In this document: positions 1 through 8,166 of the stretch, in pieces
How the letters are laid out: each line of letters starts with the position of its first letter
Position numbering within the stretch: position 1 is the first letter of the stretch
DNA from: Candidatus Delongbacteria bacterium
GTDB taxonomy: Bacteria > UBA4055
Direction: 5' to 3'
Assembly: GCA_003477045.1 (NCBI GenBank)
Contig: DMTS01000007.1
Span: forward strand, 1 to 17,170
Length of the DNA stretch: 17,170 bases
Position numbers and translations under genes: made by a program
Notes under the pieces: generated by a model
The model's input: the letters and a program-made list of their open reading frames with translations, nothing else
What the model was told of the DNA's origin: nothing
Database searches by the model: none

Positions 1-210
1 AATGTTCATATTCAGAACCTGACAGAGCTTGTCGAGCTTCTCGAAGCTGAAGGTTTAAGGGAAAAAGTCATCCTGATCGCAGGCGGACCGAGAATATCTC
101 ACGAGCTCGCAAAGGAACTAGGATATGACGCCGGATTCGGACCCGGCAAGTACGCCGATGATGTAGCTTCATTCGCAGTCACCGAGATCGCGAAGAAGAT
201 GAAGAAGTAA
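1..210 (+). CDS. kamE: Cobalamin-dependent aminomutase, C-terminal fragment (lysine 5,6-aminomutase beta / KamE-like)
   Basis: Frame 1 is open from the left edge to a TAA at 208-210, giving the last 69 residues of a protein whose start lies outside the window. The visible part contains the run GGPRISHELAKELGYDAGFG, which I recognise from the end of the B12-binding Rossmann domain of lysine 5,6-aminomutase beta subunit (KamE) and related ornithine aminomutase subunits. These enzymes use adenosylcobalamin and PLP to move an amino group in lysine, beta-lysine or ornithine fermentation, in the cytoplasm. The cobalamin-ligating DxHxxG motif would lie upstream and cannot be checked. No terminator with a T-tract follows. 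An ornithine or other aminomutase is the main alternative. Family is fairly sure, substrate is not. Confidence 0.72.
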   Translation, partial: NVHIQNLTELVELLEAEGLREKVILIAGGPRISHELAKELGYDAGFGPGKYADDVASFAVTEIAKKMKK

Positions 211-218
211 GAAATTTC

Positions 219-247
219 TTGACTAATAGATCGTGGTATTGTAAATT
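219..247 (+). promoter_or_regulatory. Candidate promoter for the AAA ATPase gene
   Basis: TTGACT (219-224) and TAAATT (242-247) are separated by exactly 17 bases, 9-14 bases after the upstream gene ends. The -10 element lies inside the left arm of the 239-271 dyad, so a protein bound there would block RNA polymerase. The same architecture recurs at five other gene starts in this window. Confidence 0.45.
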
Positions 248-271
248 TAACAATGAAAGTTAAATTTGCAA
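239..271 (+). repeat. 13-bp inverted repeat, candidate operator
   Basis: The arms TTGTAAATTTAAC (239-251) and GTTAAATTTGCAA (259-271) are reverse complements except for one pair (T opposite G), with a 7-base spacer. The left arm covers the proposed -10 box, and a transcript starting about 253-255 would contain only the right arm, which favours a DNA operator over an RNA hairpin. Alternatively it is a read-through hairpin after the aminomutase gene, but no T-tract follows on the + strand. The right arm also covers the TTG codon at 266, an argument against that start for the next gene. Confidence 0.5.
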
Positions 272-286
272 AGAATGAGAAACGCA

Positions 287-1477
287 ATGATAAAAAGAGC
301 TTTAGAACAAAAACTTAGGTATGCGGCTAAGAAATATCCCGTAATTACTTTAACGGGTCCGCGCCAGTCCGGCAAGACTACGCTACTAAAATATATTTTC
401 CCCGATTACGATTATGTTAGCCTTGAAGATCCCGACAGCAGAAAATACGCGTATGACGACCCGAGAGGATTCTTGTCACAATACAGAAAAGGTGTTATTA
501 TTGATGAGGCTCAGAGAGTTCCTGACCTTTTTTCATACATGCAGGGTATAGTTGATGCAGAGAAAATAAACGGAATGTTCATACTGTCCGGCTCTCAGAA
601 TTTTCTTCTTCTGCAAAGTATATCGCAGTCTTTGGCAGGCAGAGCAAGCATTTTCTACCTGATGCCTTTTACAAAGAGAGAGCTTGAAGGCGAAAAGCCA
701 TTAGAATTAAATACAGCGGATTTAGAAAGAAGATCAAACAAAGATGAATTTGAAATTTATAAATCAATTCACACCGGATTCTACCCAAGGATACACGATA
801 AAAATCTTGAGCCACAGGAATGGCTGAGTGATTATTTTCAGTTATATGTTCAGAGAGATGTACGGTCAATTATAAATGTCGGAGATATAAACCTATTCAC
901 CGATTTTGTTAAATTATGCGCAGGCAGGGTCGGTCAGCTTCTAAATTTATCATCTCTCGCTGCAGATTGCGGTATAAGCAATATGACTGCCCAGAGATGG
1001 CTTTCCATTCTTGAGATAAGCTTTATAACTTACAGGCATCATCCTTATCATAAGAATTATTCAAAAAGAATTATTAAAAGCCCAAAACTGTATTTTTACG
1101 ATTCAGGACTTTTATGTTACCTTCTCGGGATAAAAAAGCCTGAAGATATCAGGCAATCCCCATACAAAGGAAACATATTCGAAAGTTTTGTAATATCAGA
1201 GTTCATAAAATCTGCATACAACAGAAAAGAACTTCCATATCTTTATTTCTGGAGAGATTCTACAGGGCACGAAGTGGATATGATAATTGAAGACGGTCAG
1301 AATCTGATCCCTGTCGAAATAAAATCCGGTGAAACATTCAGCAGCAGTTTTCTTGATGGACTGAATTACTTTATTAATTTATCTGGGGTAGATGCTAACG
1401 ATGCTTTTCTTATTTACGGCGGTAAGCAGAAAATGAAATATAAAGGTATCAGTGTTTTACCTTCAAGCATGATTTAA
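287..1477 (+). CDS. AAA-type ATPase with C-terminal DUF4143 domain
   Basis: A 397-residue protein. The N-terminal P-loop domain shows Walker A GPRQSGKTT (residues 24-32), Walker B VIIDEAQ ending near residue 76, and the sensor-like ILSGSQN near 99-105. The C-terminal half matches the DUF4143 layout: RDVRSIINVGD, a helical/winged-helix stretch, then a region with D331, E344 and K346 in the order D-x12-E-x-K, resembling the PD-(D/E)XK nuclease fold. Members are widespread, patchily distributed ATPases of unknown function. I chose ATG 287 because IKRALEQKL is the usual family start and GAG lies just upstream; TTG 266 and ATG 275 are in frame, but the TTG falls inside the dyad. It stands alone between aminomutase and DUF4384 genes, consistent with an accessory insertion. 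Family sure, role unknown. Confidence 0.88.
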   Translation: MIKRALEQKLRYAAKKYPVITLTGPRQSGKTTLLKYIFPDYDYVSLEDPDSRKYAYDDPRGFLSQYRKGVIIDEAQRVPDLFSYMQGIVDAEKINGMFILSGSQNFLLLQSISQSLAGRASIFYLMPFTKRELEGEKPLELNTADLERRSNKDEFEIYKSIHTGFYPRIHDKNLEPQEWLSDYFQLYVQRDVRSIINVGDINLFTDFVKLCAGRVGQLLNLSSLAADCGISNMTAQRWLSILEISFITYRHHPYHKNYSKRIIKSPKLYFYDSGLLCYLLGIKKPEDIRQSPYKGNIFESFVISEFIKSAYNRKELPYLYFWRDSTGHEVDMIIEDGQNLIPVEIKSGETFSSSFLDGLNYFINLSGVDANDAFLIYGGKQKMKYKGISVLPSSMI

Positions 1478-1511
1478 AAATATAAACGGGAAGTCCAATG
1501 ATTGAATATAT

Positions 1512-1540
1512 TTGCATAAAACAGAGTGTCTTATTAAATT
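1512..1540 (+). promoter_or_regulatory. Candidate promoter for the DUF4384/caspase pair
   Basis: TTGCAT (1512-1517) and TAAATT (1535-1540) are spaced by 17 bases, in the 88-base gap after the ATPase gene. The start codon at 1566 follows, with a good ribosome binding site GGAG at 1555-1558. The local A+T richness makes chance matches possible; the recurrence of the pattern elsewhere in the window is the main support. Confidence 0.38.
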
Positions 1541-1565
1541 GAAGTAATTTAAACGGAGTAAAAAA

Positions 1566-2414
1566 ATGAAAAACTATATTTCAATTACACTTTTTATTCT
1601 TGTTACAGGTCTTTTTGCCGCACAGTCTGTAATTATTGAAGCTACCGGGACAGCGAGCATGGGCGATACTAAGAGTAAAAAAGAGACTATGGATGAAGCT
1701 AAAGCCAACGCAAAGCGGAATGCTTCAGAGAACGCGAGCACTTTTATTTCATCGGAGACTACCGTAAGGGATTATGTGACTGAAAAGGATCTTTTGGAAG
1801 CTTTCTCGCAGGCTGTAGTTAAAGTTCTTGAAGAACTTAAAGGCGAATGGTTCAAAGATGAAATGATGGGCGAGAGCTACAAGATCACATTGAAGGTCGA
1901 GGTGACTCCGAAAGAGATCGCATCAAAACCAGGAAAAGGCGATATGATAGATTCTCCGACCGCTCCTTTAACAGTAAAGCTGTGGACAGATAAAAATCAG
2001 ACGGAATTCAAGGCCGGTGAAAAGATAAGCTTGTTCATGAAAGGCAACAAGCCGTTCTTTGCAAGGGTGGTATATGTGCAGAATGACGGAACTCAGGTTC
2101 AAATACTGCCTAATCCGTTCAGAAAGGATAATTATTTTAACGGCGGAACAGTATATGCCTTGCCTTCGGGAACGGATAAATATGAACTGACAGTCAATCC
2201 GCCTTTCGGAGCTGAAAAAATTGTTGTTTACGCAAGCACAGCCGAGCTCGGCGATGTAAAAGTCGAGAACGCGGACGTTCTTTATGTCATAGGTGAGAAA
2301 CCCGAGGACACCGGAGTCAAGACAAGAGGGATCAAGATCACAAAAAAAGAAGGCAAAAACTCAAAGACAGCCGAGTTTGTTGAGCAGGTTTTAGAGATAA
2401 AGACTTTTAAATAA
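1566..2414 (+). CDS. Secreted DUF4384-domain protein with LPP20-like N-terminal domain
   Basis: A 282-residue exported protein. Residues 1-19 form a signal peptide with a likely signal peptidase I site after LFA. Residues about 20-122 are rich in alternating Ala/Lys helices and end in a beta pattern (YKITLKVEV), resembling the LPP20/FlgT-N type domain of envelope proteins; this is a weak assignment. Residues about 135-240 match DUF4384: PLTVKLWTDKN, then a segment ending in LPNPFRKDN, then VNPPFGAEKIVVYAS. DUF4384 proteins are periplasmic or outer-membrane-associated and often lie beside caspase-like or serine/threonine-kinase signalling genes; no biochemical role is established. Start is supported by GGAG seven bases upstream. 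The stop is 10 bases before the propeller-caspase lipoprotein, so the two are probably co-transcribed and may act together in the envelope. Confidence 0.8.
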   Translation: MKNYISITLFILVTGLFAAQSVIIEATGTASMGDTKSKKETMDEAKANAKRNASENASTFISSETTVRDYVTEKDLLEAFSQAVVKVLEELKGEWFKDEMMGESYKITLKVEVTPKEIASKPGKGDMIDSPTAPLTVKLWTDKNQTEFKAGEKISLFMKGNKPFFARVVYVQNDGTQVQILPNPFRKDNYFNGGTVYALPSGTDKYELTVNPPFGAEKIVVYASTAELGDVKVENADVLYVIGEKPEDTGVKTRGIKITKKEGKNSKTAEFVEQVLEIKTFK

Positions 2415-2424
2415 AGACCTTATA

Positions 2425-5400
2425 ATGAAAAAATATAAATATCTATCAGCTATAATTGCTCTCACATTCATTTTTGGATGCAGCAGTAAAACTGAAAATT
2501 CAGTTATAATATCGGAAAAAATTCAGTCCGTGGAAGTATTTATTCAGGCTTTGGGACTGGATGTTAGACAGGTTGCTTTCAATGCAAACGATTCCCGCAT
2601 GATCACGAATGGAGGAAAAGGAACGACTGTCTGGGATATGAATGCAAAAAGAGAAATTAAAACATTTTTTAATTATGAAGTTTACTCAATGGCAATTTCA
2701 AAAAGCGGAAGATTTTTAACTATTGACAGCCCTGCGGAAGAAGGTGCAATAAAGATCTGTGATCTGGAAAAAATGAAAATCGACTCACTGCAGACTTCAA
2801 CAGAGGACAATGGGCTTGATTATATTGGCGGAATTACAATTTCGGACGATGATAAACTCTTTGCTGTAGATCAGAATAAAATTAAAATATTCGATACCGG
2901 CACAATGAAGCTCAAAACAGAGATAGAATTTAAAGAAGATCATAATATATTTAACTATAGAAAAAAGGGTATGAGGTTCATGCCTGATTCAGAGGATATT
3001 TTAACAATATCATCTATCCGGGACAGCACCTTTACTGAACCCAATGTTGTTACAGAACAGGGAGATCTGAATATAAGTCAGATAGATTCCTATTCAATTG
3101 ATATTTGGAATATTGAGACAAAACAACCGATATTCAGCTATGCCTTCAGAAGCAATTATATTTACTCATGGGCTCTCTCGAAGGACGGTAAAAAAATAGC
3201 CCTTCTGACAATAGATAATCATTTAAAAATGATCGACATAGTAACCTCTCGGGAAACTAACCATAAAATTCAGGCTGAGGGAGAGATCTCTGATCTTGCA
3301 ATCAGAGAGGATGGGAGGCTGACTATAGCCGGCGAAGATGGTTTTATCGGATATTTTTATTTAGAGAATGACAGCATAGAAACGATTGAGACTGATGTCG
3401 TATCGTATTTTAGATCAGGGCGTTGTTATAATTTAGTGTCGAATGACGGGAATATGGTGGTATTTCACTCTTCCTCGGCAGACCAGATAATTCTTTATGA
3501 TCTGAGAAGCGGAATTTCATCAGTTTTGCAGGATGAATCTGAAAGTCCGGCAGCAGCTTTTTATAATATTGATTCTAATATAAATATTCTAACAAGTAAA
3601 AAAAGCTTCAAATTACACGGTTCGAACTTGGATTCAAATGATTTAAATATTGGAAACAGAGGGTATTTTTCTAATCAGGTCAGTATTGAAAATGAAGAAA
3701 CAGGAGTTACTGAAGTAATAGATACAAAGCTTAATAAAACAGTTTTTTCGGGGAGGGTGGAGAAAGAGAATAATTACATATACTTCTCTCAAAACGGAAA
3801 GTATGCATTCAGTAATCTCAGAGATAATGAAGAATCCCCTTTTAATTTAAGAATAGTAAAGCTTTACGGCAAAAACTCAGCTCCCGTTAAATTAGAGAAT
3901 TCTGACGGGTATTTTCTCAGCATTAGAACTTTCGATAATGATACTAAAGCAATTATTTCGGGGCTTGCACATCTGAATTTAGGCGTGTGGGATATTCAGA
4001 CCGGCAGAAAACTTTATGAACTAAACGAGCAGTCTGGAAATTCTGAAGCATTTGAATTTATTGAAGCGAATATGTGTCTGGTGTCTTCAAGAGGTCTGGT
4101 GAAGCTATATGATCTTGAAAAAGTAAAAGTAATAAAAACATTTTCACCGAAAGGTTACGACGGCAGATATAAGGATATCAGAAAAATTACATTATCAGAT
4201 GATAAGAAATTATTCCTGACCGGTGATATTGACGGTTTGATCACTTTATGGGATATGGAAAAAGAAAATGAAATAATATCTTTTAAAAGGCATAAAGACT
4301 GGGTGTCGTCGATCGCTTTCAGTCCCGACGGTAAGCACATTTTGTCAGGAAGCGGTAATGATAAAAGTGTTGCATTAAGCGATATTAAAACAGGAAAAGA
4401 GATCGCAAGGTTCGTCACCTTTGCAGACGGAGAATGGATAATAATGACCCCCGAAGGCTATTTCAATGCCTCTCCGAACGGAGCGAAATATATAAATGTA
4501 AGAGTCGGGAGTCAGGTTTACTCGATAGATAATTTCTATGAAAAATATTATGATCCGGCTTATGTAGCTTCCGTTTTACAGGGGAAAGATGTTCGGCCTG
4601 TTACGGATATCAGGCAGGGTGTAGCTTTACCGCCTGAAGTAAAAATAATCTCTCCTGAAAATAATTCGCGGTCAAAGACCGAAGATATTGAGATCACGAT
4701 CTCCGCTAAGGATATGGGCGGAGGGATAGACGAGATCAGGCTGTATCATAACGGAAAAGCGATCGGCGAGGATACAAGGGGAATAAAGATCACTCCGAAG
4801 AACAATGAAAGCTTAAAATCATACACAGTAACTCTTGTTGACGGTAAAAATATTTTCAAAGCCATCGGTTTCAGCAGCGACAGGACAGAGTCAAATCCGT
4901 CAGAGATAATCATTAAACTGCTCGCGCCTGAGAAAGATATTTCACTTTTCGTTTTGTCGGTGGGAATAAATGAATACAAGAATCCTGCGCTTAATTTGAA
5001 TTATGCGGAACCGGACGCTAAAGCTATAGCTGATTTTTTCAAAAACAACAGCGAAGCGCTTTTCAAGAAAACCGGGATTTTGGATGTTTATAATGATCAG
5101 GCAACAAAAGAAGGAATATTATCAAAGCTGAAAGAGCTTCAGAACACTGAACCTCAGGACGTTGTGCTGATTTATCTTGCAGGGCATGGCGAGAGTTTAA
5201 ACGAGAAATGGTATTTTATTCCTCACGAACTGACTTATCCCGAACGGGAGGAAGATGTTATAGCTAAAGCCATTTCATCGGATGAATTATCAAATTCAAT
5301 AAAGAACATTAAAGCTCAGAAAGTTCTTATGCTTATAGACGCCTGTAAATCAGGAGCCGTACTTTTAGCTTTCAGAGGGTTTGAAGACAGGAAGGCTTTA

Positions 5401-5682
5401 TCTCAATTGTCAAGAGCTACGGGTGTGCATGTCGTAGCCGCATCGTCGAAAGACCAGTTCGCGGCAGAAGTCAAAGATCTCGGGCACGGAGTATTTACTT
5501 ATACTTTACTTGAAGGATTGAACGGCAAAGCCGCTTCAAAAGGCGAGAATATAACCGTCAGAAAGCTGATGGGATATATTGAAGAACAATTGCCCGAAAT
5601 AACTAAAAAATACAGGCAGGAAGCTCAATATCCCGTAGTTGATTCGAAAGGGATGGATTTTCCTTTAGTTAAAGGGAAATAA
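2425..5682 (+). CDS. Lipoprotein with WD40-like propeller and C-terminal caspase-like (peptidase C14) domain
   Basis: A 1085-residue protein. Residues 1-18 are a lipoprotein signal ending FIFGC, giving lipidated Cys19. Residues about 50-663 form many degenerate WD40-like blades (WDIQTGRKLYEL; the last is clearest, SIAFSPDGKHILSGSGNDKS). Residues about 664-715 hold a linker, EGYFNASPNG, that I know from WD40-caspase fusions. An Ig-like beta segment starts near 738 (PEVKIISPENN). The caspase-like domain starts near 839 (LSVGINEY), with catalytic His921 in LAGHGES and Cys974 in LIDACKSGA. Such proteases usually cleave after Arg or Lys; the substrate here is unknown. The lipobox predicts that the catalytic domain sits outside the cytoplasm. 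The N-terminal two thirds look clearly more A+T-rich than the rest. Start follows directly from the signal peptide, though the ribosome site is weak. Confidence 0.9.
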   Translation: MKKYKYLSAIIALTFIFGCSSKTENSVIISEKIQSVEVFIQALGLDVRQVAFNANDSRMITNGGKGTTVWDMNAKREIKTFFNYEVYSMAISKSGRFLTIDSPAEEGAIKICDLEKMKIDSLQTSTEDNGLDYIGGITISDDDKLFAVDQNKIKIFDTGTMKLKTEIEFKEDHNIFNYRKKGMRFMPDSEDILTISSIRDSTFTEPNVVTEQGDLNISQIDSYSIDIWNIETKQPIFSYAFRSNYIYSWALSKDGKKIALLTIDNHLKMIDIVTSRETNHKIQAEGEISDLAIREDGRLTIAGEDGFIGYFYLENDSIETIETDVVSYFRSGRCYNLVSNDGNMVVFHSSSADQIILYDLRSGISSVLQDESESPAAAFYNIDSNINILTSKKSFKLHGSNLDSNDLNIGNRGYFSNQVSIENEETGVTEVIDTKLNKTVFSGRVEKENNYIYFSQNGKYAFSNLRDNEESPFNLRIVKLYGKNSAPVKLENSDGYFLSIRTFDNDTKAIISGLAHLNLGVWDIQTGRKLYELNEQSGNSEAFEFIEANMCLVSSRGLVKLYDLEKVKVIKTFSPKGYDGRYKDIRKITLSDDKKLFLTGDIDGLITLWDMEKENEIISFKRHKDWVSSIAFSPDGKHILSGSGNDKSVALSDIKTGKEIARFVTFADGEWIIMTPEGYFNASPNGAKYINVRVGSQVYSIDNFYEKYYDPAYVASVLQGKDVRPVTDIRQGVALPPEVKIISPENNSRSKTEDIEITISAKDMGGGIDEIRLYHNGKAIGEDTRGIKITPKNNESLKSYTVTLVDGKNIFKAIGFSSDRTESNPSEIIIKLLAPEKDISLFVLSVGINEYKNPALNLNYAEPDAKAIADFFKNNSEALFKKTGILDVYNDQATKEGILSKLKELQNTEPQDVVLIYLAGHGESLNEKWYFIPHELTYPEREEDVIAKAISSDELSNSIKNIKAQKVLMLIDACKSGAVLLAFRGFEDRKALSQLSRATGVHVVAASSKDQFAAEVKDLGHGVFTYTLLEGLNGKAASKGENITVRKLMGYIEEQLPEITKKYRQEAQYPVVDSKGMDFPLVKGK
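5657..5680. terminator. Possible hairpin at the convergent caspase/lepB junction
   Basis: ATTTTCCTTTA (5657-5667) and TAAAGGGAAAT (5670-5680) pair with one T opposite G, forming an A+T-rich hairpin that overlaps the end of the caspase gene. The genes converge with only 5 bases between stops, so some terminating structure is expected here. The T-rich stretch on the + side (CTTTTATT) starts four bases after the stem, and the minus side has no good T-tract, so the call is weak. Confidence 0.3.
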
Positions 5683-5687
5683 AACTT

Positions 5688-6314
5688 TTATTCAAGATAT
5701 TTAAAGAATCTTTTCCAGCGGAAGTTTCCGTCAATGTCTTTAGATGCGTAAATTATAACCGCTTTACCTATAACTTCATCAGTATCCACAAATCCGAAAT
5801 CCCTTGAGTCATAGCTGGTTAAAAAATTATCACCGAGAACGAAAAGTTTATCTTCCGGAACTATAAAAGTATCATATAAGGTGTTTTCATCCATCATAAT
5901 TTCTGTAGAATCACCGGCTGCCGCTGATTCGTTATAAAGAATACCGTCAACAAAAATATTGTCATCTATCATAGTTATCGACCGGCCTTCGACAGCCGCA
6001 ACTCTCTTAACAAGATTATTCTCGCATTCCGGGTAATTCCTGTTCTGAATAACGATAATATCGCCCTCTCTTATCTTTCTTAGAGGCGGTATCTTTGCAG
6101 AAGGTATAGAAAAGCTTTTGTTTACAAAAGGAACAGTTATTCTGTTGGGAGTGTGCGTACCGAATACAAGCCTGTTTATAAGAATGAAATCGCCAGGTAG
6201 AATAGTATCAGACATAGAAGCCGAAGTAACTTTGTAGAATTCAAACACGATAACTTTACTGACGAGAATCAACAGCAAAACAACTATAAATATGATATAT
6301 TTTGATCTATTCAT
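5688..6314 (-). CDS. lepB: Signal peptidase I
   Basis: A 208-residue membrane protease that removes signal peptides from exported proteins at the outer face of the inner membrane. One transmembrane helix (residues about 6-24) is followed by the nucleophile motif SASMSDTILPGD with Ser33 directly before Met. The general-base Lys103 lies in NNLVKRVAAVEG, and the family box E is GDNFLTSYDSRDFG (161-174). The usual Pro two residues after the SM pair is Asp here, a variation seen in some families. The start codon lies within the end of lepA: the ATGAATAG junction gives an 8-base overlap, implying translational coupling. lepA-lepB is also the order in Escherichia coli. It would process the non-lipid signal peptides found nearby, such as that of the DUF4384 protein. 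Confidence 0.95.
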   Translation of the reverse strand: MNRSKYIIFIVVLLLILVSKVIVFEFYKVTSASMSDTILPGDFILINRLVFGTHTPNRITVPFVNKSFSIPSAKIPPLRKIREGDIIVIQNRNYPECENNLVKRVAAVEGRSITMIDDNIFVDGILYNESAAAGDSTEIMMDENTLYDTFIVPEDKLFVLGDNFLTSYDSRDFGFVDTDEVIGKAVIIYASKDIDGNFRWKRFFKYLE

Positions 6315-8103
6315 CCACTTTCAAAAGAGCTAAAAATGCTTCCTGAGGCAGTTCCACCGAACCGATCTGCTTCATTTTTTTCTTACCCTTTTTCTGTTTC
6401 TCGAGCAGTTTTCTCTTTCTTGAGATATCTCCGCCGTAGCATTTGGCGAGAACATCCTTTCTCAGCGCTTTCACCGTAGATCTTGAGATTATTCTCGAGC
6501 CTATAGCAGCCTGGATAGCGCAGTCGAACATCTGGCGCGGAATTATGTCTTTCAGCTTCCTGCATATCTTTTCGCCGTAATGATAGGCCTTATCTTTATG
6601 GATAATAGCGGCAAGGGCATCAACTTTTTCGCCGTTCAAGAGGATATCAAGCCTTACCATATCCGTTGCCTGATAACCGGCCACTTCATAGTCGAACGAG
6701 GCATATCCTCTCGAGATTGATTTCAGCTTGTCAAAAAAGTCGAATATTACTTCGGACAACGGGAATTCGTATTTCAAAACTACTCTGGTCTCGTCGAGAT
6801 AATCTGTGCCTTTATATGTACCTCTTCTTTCGAGGGAAAGCTTCATGATAGAGCCTATGTGTTCTGTAAGTGTAACTATCTGGGCATGTATGAAAGGTTC
6901 TTCAACCCTCTGAATATTCTTGCTCATATCGAAATCTTTAGGATTGTTTACTACTTCCATTTCGCCTGAAGTCAGATAAACATTATATGTAACGTTCGGA
7001 AATGTATTTATCACAGACATATCGTATTCGCGCTCAAGTCTTTCGTGTACTATCTCCATGTGAAGAAGTCCGAGATATCCTACCCTGAAGCCGAACCCGA
7101 GGGCGGTCGAGCTTTCCGGTGTATAGACAAGCGACGAATCGTTAAGTTTGAGCTTTTCAAGAGAATCTTTCAGGTCATCGTAATCCTCTGTGCTGACTGG
7201 GAATACGCCTGAATATACCATGGGCTTAATATCCTGATATCCCGGTAAAGGAAGATCAGAGCCGTTCTTAGCATAAGTTACCGTATCTCCGACCTTAATA
7301 TCTTTTGCGCTTTTTGTGCCCGTGATAAGATATCCGACTTCACCTGCGGCCAGAACATCCCTCTTAAACCTGTCAAGTTTTAAGATGCCGATCTCTTCAA
7401 CTTCAAAAAGAGAATTCTGGTTGAACATCTTTATTTTGTCACCCTGTTTTATTGTGCCGTTCACAACTTTGATATAAGCTACAGCTCCTCTGAATTGATC
7501 GTACATTGAGTCAAAGATCAGAGCCTGAAGAGGCTTTTCATCTTCACCCTGAGGGGGAGGAACAGTCGTGATAATTTTTTCAAGCAGTTCGTCAACTCCG
7601 ACACCTGTTTTAGCTGAAGTATAAACTATTTCCGAATCGATGCATCCTATCAGATCCTTAACCTGCTTAGCCACATGTTCAGGCTGGGCGGCAGGAAGGT
7701 CGATCTTATTGACAACCGGAATTATTTCAAGATCATGTCCCATAGCCAGATACAAATTGGATAATGTCTGCGCTTCTATACCCTGAGAAGCGTCAACTAC
7801 CAATATCGCGCCTTCACATGCTGCTATACTTCTTGAAACTTCATAGGTGAAATCCACATGCCCGGGAGTGTCTATCAGGTTAAGTATATAAGTTTTGCCG
7901 TCTTTCGCAGTATAACTCATAGTTACCGCATGCGATTTAATGGTGATCCCGCGCTCCTGCTCAAGATCCATATTGTCAAGCGTCTGATTTCTCATTTCGC
8001 GATTGGTCAGTGTTCCTGTAATCTCCAGAAGCCTGTCGGCAAGAGTGGATTTTCCGTGGTCTATGTGCGCTATGATGCAGAAGTTTCTTATATTGTCTTT
8101 CAT
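6307..8103 (-). CDS. lepA: Elongation factor 4 (LepA), ribosome-associated GTPase
   Basis: A 598-residue translational GTPase, essentially the standard family length. G motifs are all present: AHIDHGKST (residues 12-20), RGITIKS, DTPGHVDF, NKID and the SAKTG box. The C-terminus carries the EF4-specific basic tail, including KKGKKKMKQIGSVELPQEAF, that contacts the peptidyl transferase region. EF4 acts on 70S ribosomes, in back-translocation or in initiation and ribosome assembly according to different studies. The start has an AAGAAAGAAGA purine run just upstream and an excellent promoter at 8160-8132. It is the first gene of a two-gene unit with lepB. No irregularities are seen. Confidence 0.97.
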   Translation of the reverse strand: MKDNIRNFCIIAHIDHGKSTLADRLLEITGTLTNREMRNQTLDNMDLEQERGITIKSHAVTMSYTAKDGKTYILNLIDTPGHVDFTYEVSRSIAACEGAILVVDASQGIEAQTLSNLYLAMGHDLEIIPVVNKIDLPAAQPEHVAKQVKDLIGCIDSEIVYTSAKTGVGVDELLEKIITTVPPPQGEDEKPLQALIFDSMYDQFRGAVAYIKVVNGTIKQGDKIKMFNQNSLFEVEEIGILKLDRFKRDVLAAGEVGYLITGTKSAKDIKVGDTVTYAKNGSDLPLPGYQDIKPMVYSGVFPVSTEDYDDLKDSLEKLKLNDSSLVYTPESSTALGFGFRVGYLGLLHMEIVHERLEREYDMSVINTFPNVTYNVYLTSGEMEVVNNPKDFDMSKNIQRVEEPFIHAQIVTLTEHIGSIMKLSLERRGTYKGTDYLDETRVVLKYEFPLSEVIFDFFDKLKSISRGYASFDYEVAGYQATDMVRLDILLNGEKVDALAAIIHKDKAYHYGEKICRKLKDIIPRQMFDCAIQAAIGSRIISRSTVKALRKDVLAKCYGGDISRKRKLLEKQKKGKKKMKQIGSVELPQEAFLALLKVDE

Positions 8104-8131
8104 CGGTCTTCTTTCTTATTAGTTCGGCGCA

Positions 8132-8160
8132 AATATATAAATTTTAATCGTTAAAGTCAA
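8132..8160 (-). promoter_or_regulatory. Promoter for lepA-lepB
   Basis: Read on the minus strand, TTGACT (8160-8155) and TATATT (8137-8132) are separated by exactly 17 bases, 28 bases ahead of the lepA start codon. The -35 matches the sigma-70 consensus at five of six positions and so does the -10. It begins just downstream of the terminator of the preceding gene. Confidence 0.62.
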
Positions 8161-8166
8161 CAAACA

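Noticed and set aside
266..286. TTG 266 as start of the DUF4143 ATPase
   Set aside because: The codon is inside the right arm of the dyad, has no ribosome binding site, and the family normally begins at the MIKRAL segment.
4155..4979. Minus-strand open frames of 77-87 codons within the caspase gene
   Set aside because: They are shadows of the long + strand gene with no independent start signals or motifs.
287..5682. Insertion sequence or integrated element carrying the accessory block
   Set aside because: No transposase, integrase, terminal inverted repeats or target duplications could be found at the borders.
8104..8166. Small gene upstream of lepA on the + strand (open frame 7858-8154)
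   Set aside because: It is mostly antisense to lepA and runs into the lepA promoter; no domain or ribosome site supports it.
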